Assembly: GCA_036274645.1 (NCBI GenBank) | Contig: DASUFH010000070.1 | Span: 1-14,291 of the forward strand | Direction of reading: 5' to 3' | From: DASUFH01 sp036274645 | GTDB lineage: Bacteria; Acidobacteriota; Terriglobia; 20CM-2-55-15 | DNA length: 14,291 nt | Shown here: positions 13,800 through 14,291 of the stretch, piece by piece | How positions within the stretch are numbered: position 1 is the stretch's first letter | Layout: each line of letters starts with the position of its first letter | Notes under the pieces: model-generated | What the model was told of the DNA's origin: nothing | The model's input: only the letters and a program-made list of their open reading frames with translations | Database searches by the model: none | Made by a program: the position numbers and the translations under genes

Positions 13800-13888
13800 T
13801 CCGAGTCATTTCTACGACATACTCGGAAACGACCCGGTCGACAACCTTTCATCCACGAGCCGGATCGGCTGCGCGAGGCGTTAGCGGC
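13800..13888 (+). pseudogene. Decayed tandem copy of the aminotransferase 3' end
   Basis: This stretch repeats 13679-13765, the last ~30 codons of the aminotransferase gene, displaced by 121-123 bases. Shared landmarks are catttctacgacata, ttcatccacgag and ggatcggctgcgc. By eye about 85% of bases match, with two single-base insertions near 13841 and 13847 that break the frame. It lies after the true stop (13785-13787), has no start and is not expected to be translated. Confidence 0.8.
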
Positions 13889-13902
13889 TGACTGTACCGC
13901 GT

Positions 13903-13955
13903 CCCCTTGTAGGGGGCGGTCTATGACGTCTATGACCGCCCACAATCGTTCGAAA
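13903..13955. repeat. REP-like unit with expanded centre (copy E)
   Basis: CCCC-TTGTA-GGGGG (13903-13916) is followed by GGCGGTC (13915-13921) and GACCGCC (13934-13940), then cacaatcgttcgaaat. The 3-base loop of other copies is enlarged to 12 bases by a tandem duplication of gtctatgac (13919-13927 and 13928-13936). It lies between the aminotransferase and the PAS gene and may serve as a transcript-end hairpin. Confidence 0.65.
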
Positions 13956-14014
13956 TCTCTGAAGTCCGGCATGTCGATTTGCTTCCTGCCGCCGCGCTGC
14001 GTCCAACACTAGAA

Positions 14015-14036
14015 AGAAGAGTTTCTTCTGAGAGGT
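14015..14036 (+). promoter_or_regulatory. Hairpin and ribosome-binding site before the PAS gene
   Basis: AGAAGA-GTT-TCTTCT (14015-14029) is a perfect 6-bp stem that abuts the Shine-Dalgarno sequence GAGAGGT (14030-14036), six bases before ATG 14043. The site fixes the start. A regulatory role for the AT-rich hairpin is speculative. Confidence 0.4.
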
Positions 14037-14042
14037 GTTGTC

Positions 14043-14291
14043 ATGTCTAAACAAGCTGAATTGATTGAGGATTTGGTGGATAGCTCGGATGCGGCCATTT
14101 ATCTCAAGGATGGACAGGGCCGTTTCATCATGGTCAACCGCAAGGTGGCCGAACTCGCAAAAATGAGCAAAGAAGACCTGATCGGAAAGACGGACTTCGA
14201 CATCTTGCCGAAAGATCAGGCAGACAGGGTCCGGTCGGCGGACCAGAAGGTCACCCGGTCCGGCGCCGCGGTGGACTTTACGGAAACACTT
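14043..14291 (+). CDS. PAS-domain protein, N-terminal part (runs off the window)
   Basis: Eighty-three codons are open to the window end without a stop. They begin MSKQAELIEDLVDSSDAAIY. Residues about 7-83 form a PAS sensor fold: IYLKDGQGRFIMVNRKVAELAKM (the D-G-x-G-R-F-x-x-x-N signature), then SKEDLIGKTDFDILPKDQADRV and the DQKVTRSGAAVDFTETL strand. There is no signal peptide or membrane segment in this part, so the sensor is probably cytoplasmic. Such N-terminal PAS domains usually precede a histidine kinase, diguanylate cyclase or response-regulator output, which lies outside the window. The start is supported by GAGAGGT six bases upstream. Confidence 0.8.
   Translation, partial: MSKQAELIEDLVDSSDAAIYLKDGQGRFIMVNRKVAELAKMSKEDLIGKTDFDILPKDQADRVRSADQKVTRSGAAVDFTETL

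Overview
This is a GC-rich bacterial chromosomal window with closely packed core-metabolism genes. No rRNA, tRNA, CRISPR array, transposase or phage gene is visible. The GC content, the frequent GTG starts, and the exported, glycine-rich metallo-beta-lactamase-fold proteins would fit a soil-type bacterium such as an Acidobacteriota member. That is an inference from style only; no taxonomic marker is present.

Left half, minus strand (6131 down to 16): one apparent operon runs hisF - hisIE - trpE - trpG - trpD - trpC - rlmA-like methyltransferase. The five junctions from hisF to trpC are all 4-base ATGA stop/start overlaps, so translation of the histidine and tryptophan genes is probably coupled. 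The operon covers the last steps around the imidazole ring of histidine (HisF, HisI, HisE) and four of the tryptophan steps (TrpE/G, D, C). trpF, trpA and trpB are not in the window. Upstream of hisF a 13-codon reading frame, MRAGHIHLARHWR, contains three His codons and one Trp codon. It starts 8 bases after a TACAAT box. It is the best candidate here for something undescribed: a leaderless leader peptide that could sense both end products of a mixed his-trp operon.

Middle spacer (6012-6546): this divergent region holds the leader, a run of five C-tracts (a G-quadruplex motif on the minus strand), and a facing pair of REP-like palindromes (core GGCGGTC-TAT-GACCGCC). Copies or relics of the same palindrome recur at the window start, after plsC and near 13,900. 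In two cases the palindrome overlaps the stop codon of the gene before it.

Right half, plus strand: rnhA (RNase HI with an N-terminal hybrid-binding domain), folC and plsC are followed by a ~205-bp long-inverted-repeat element. Then come a class-I glutamine-amidotransferase-like peptidase (C26 type), two paralogous exported metallo-beta-lactamase-fold proteins, and a PLP aminotransferase. The second metallo-beta-lactamase-fold protein has lost two metal-ligand histidines. A decayed tandem copy of the aminotransferase 3' end and another REP-like unit follow. The window ends inside a PAS-domain protein that begins at 14043.
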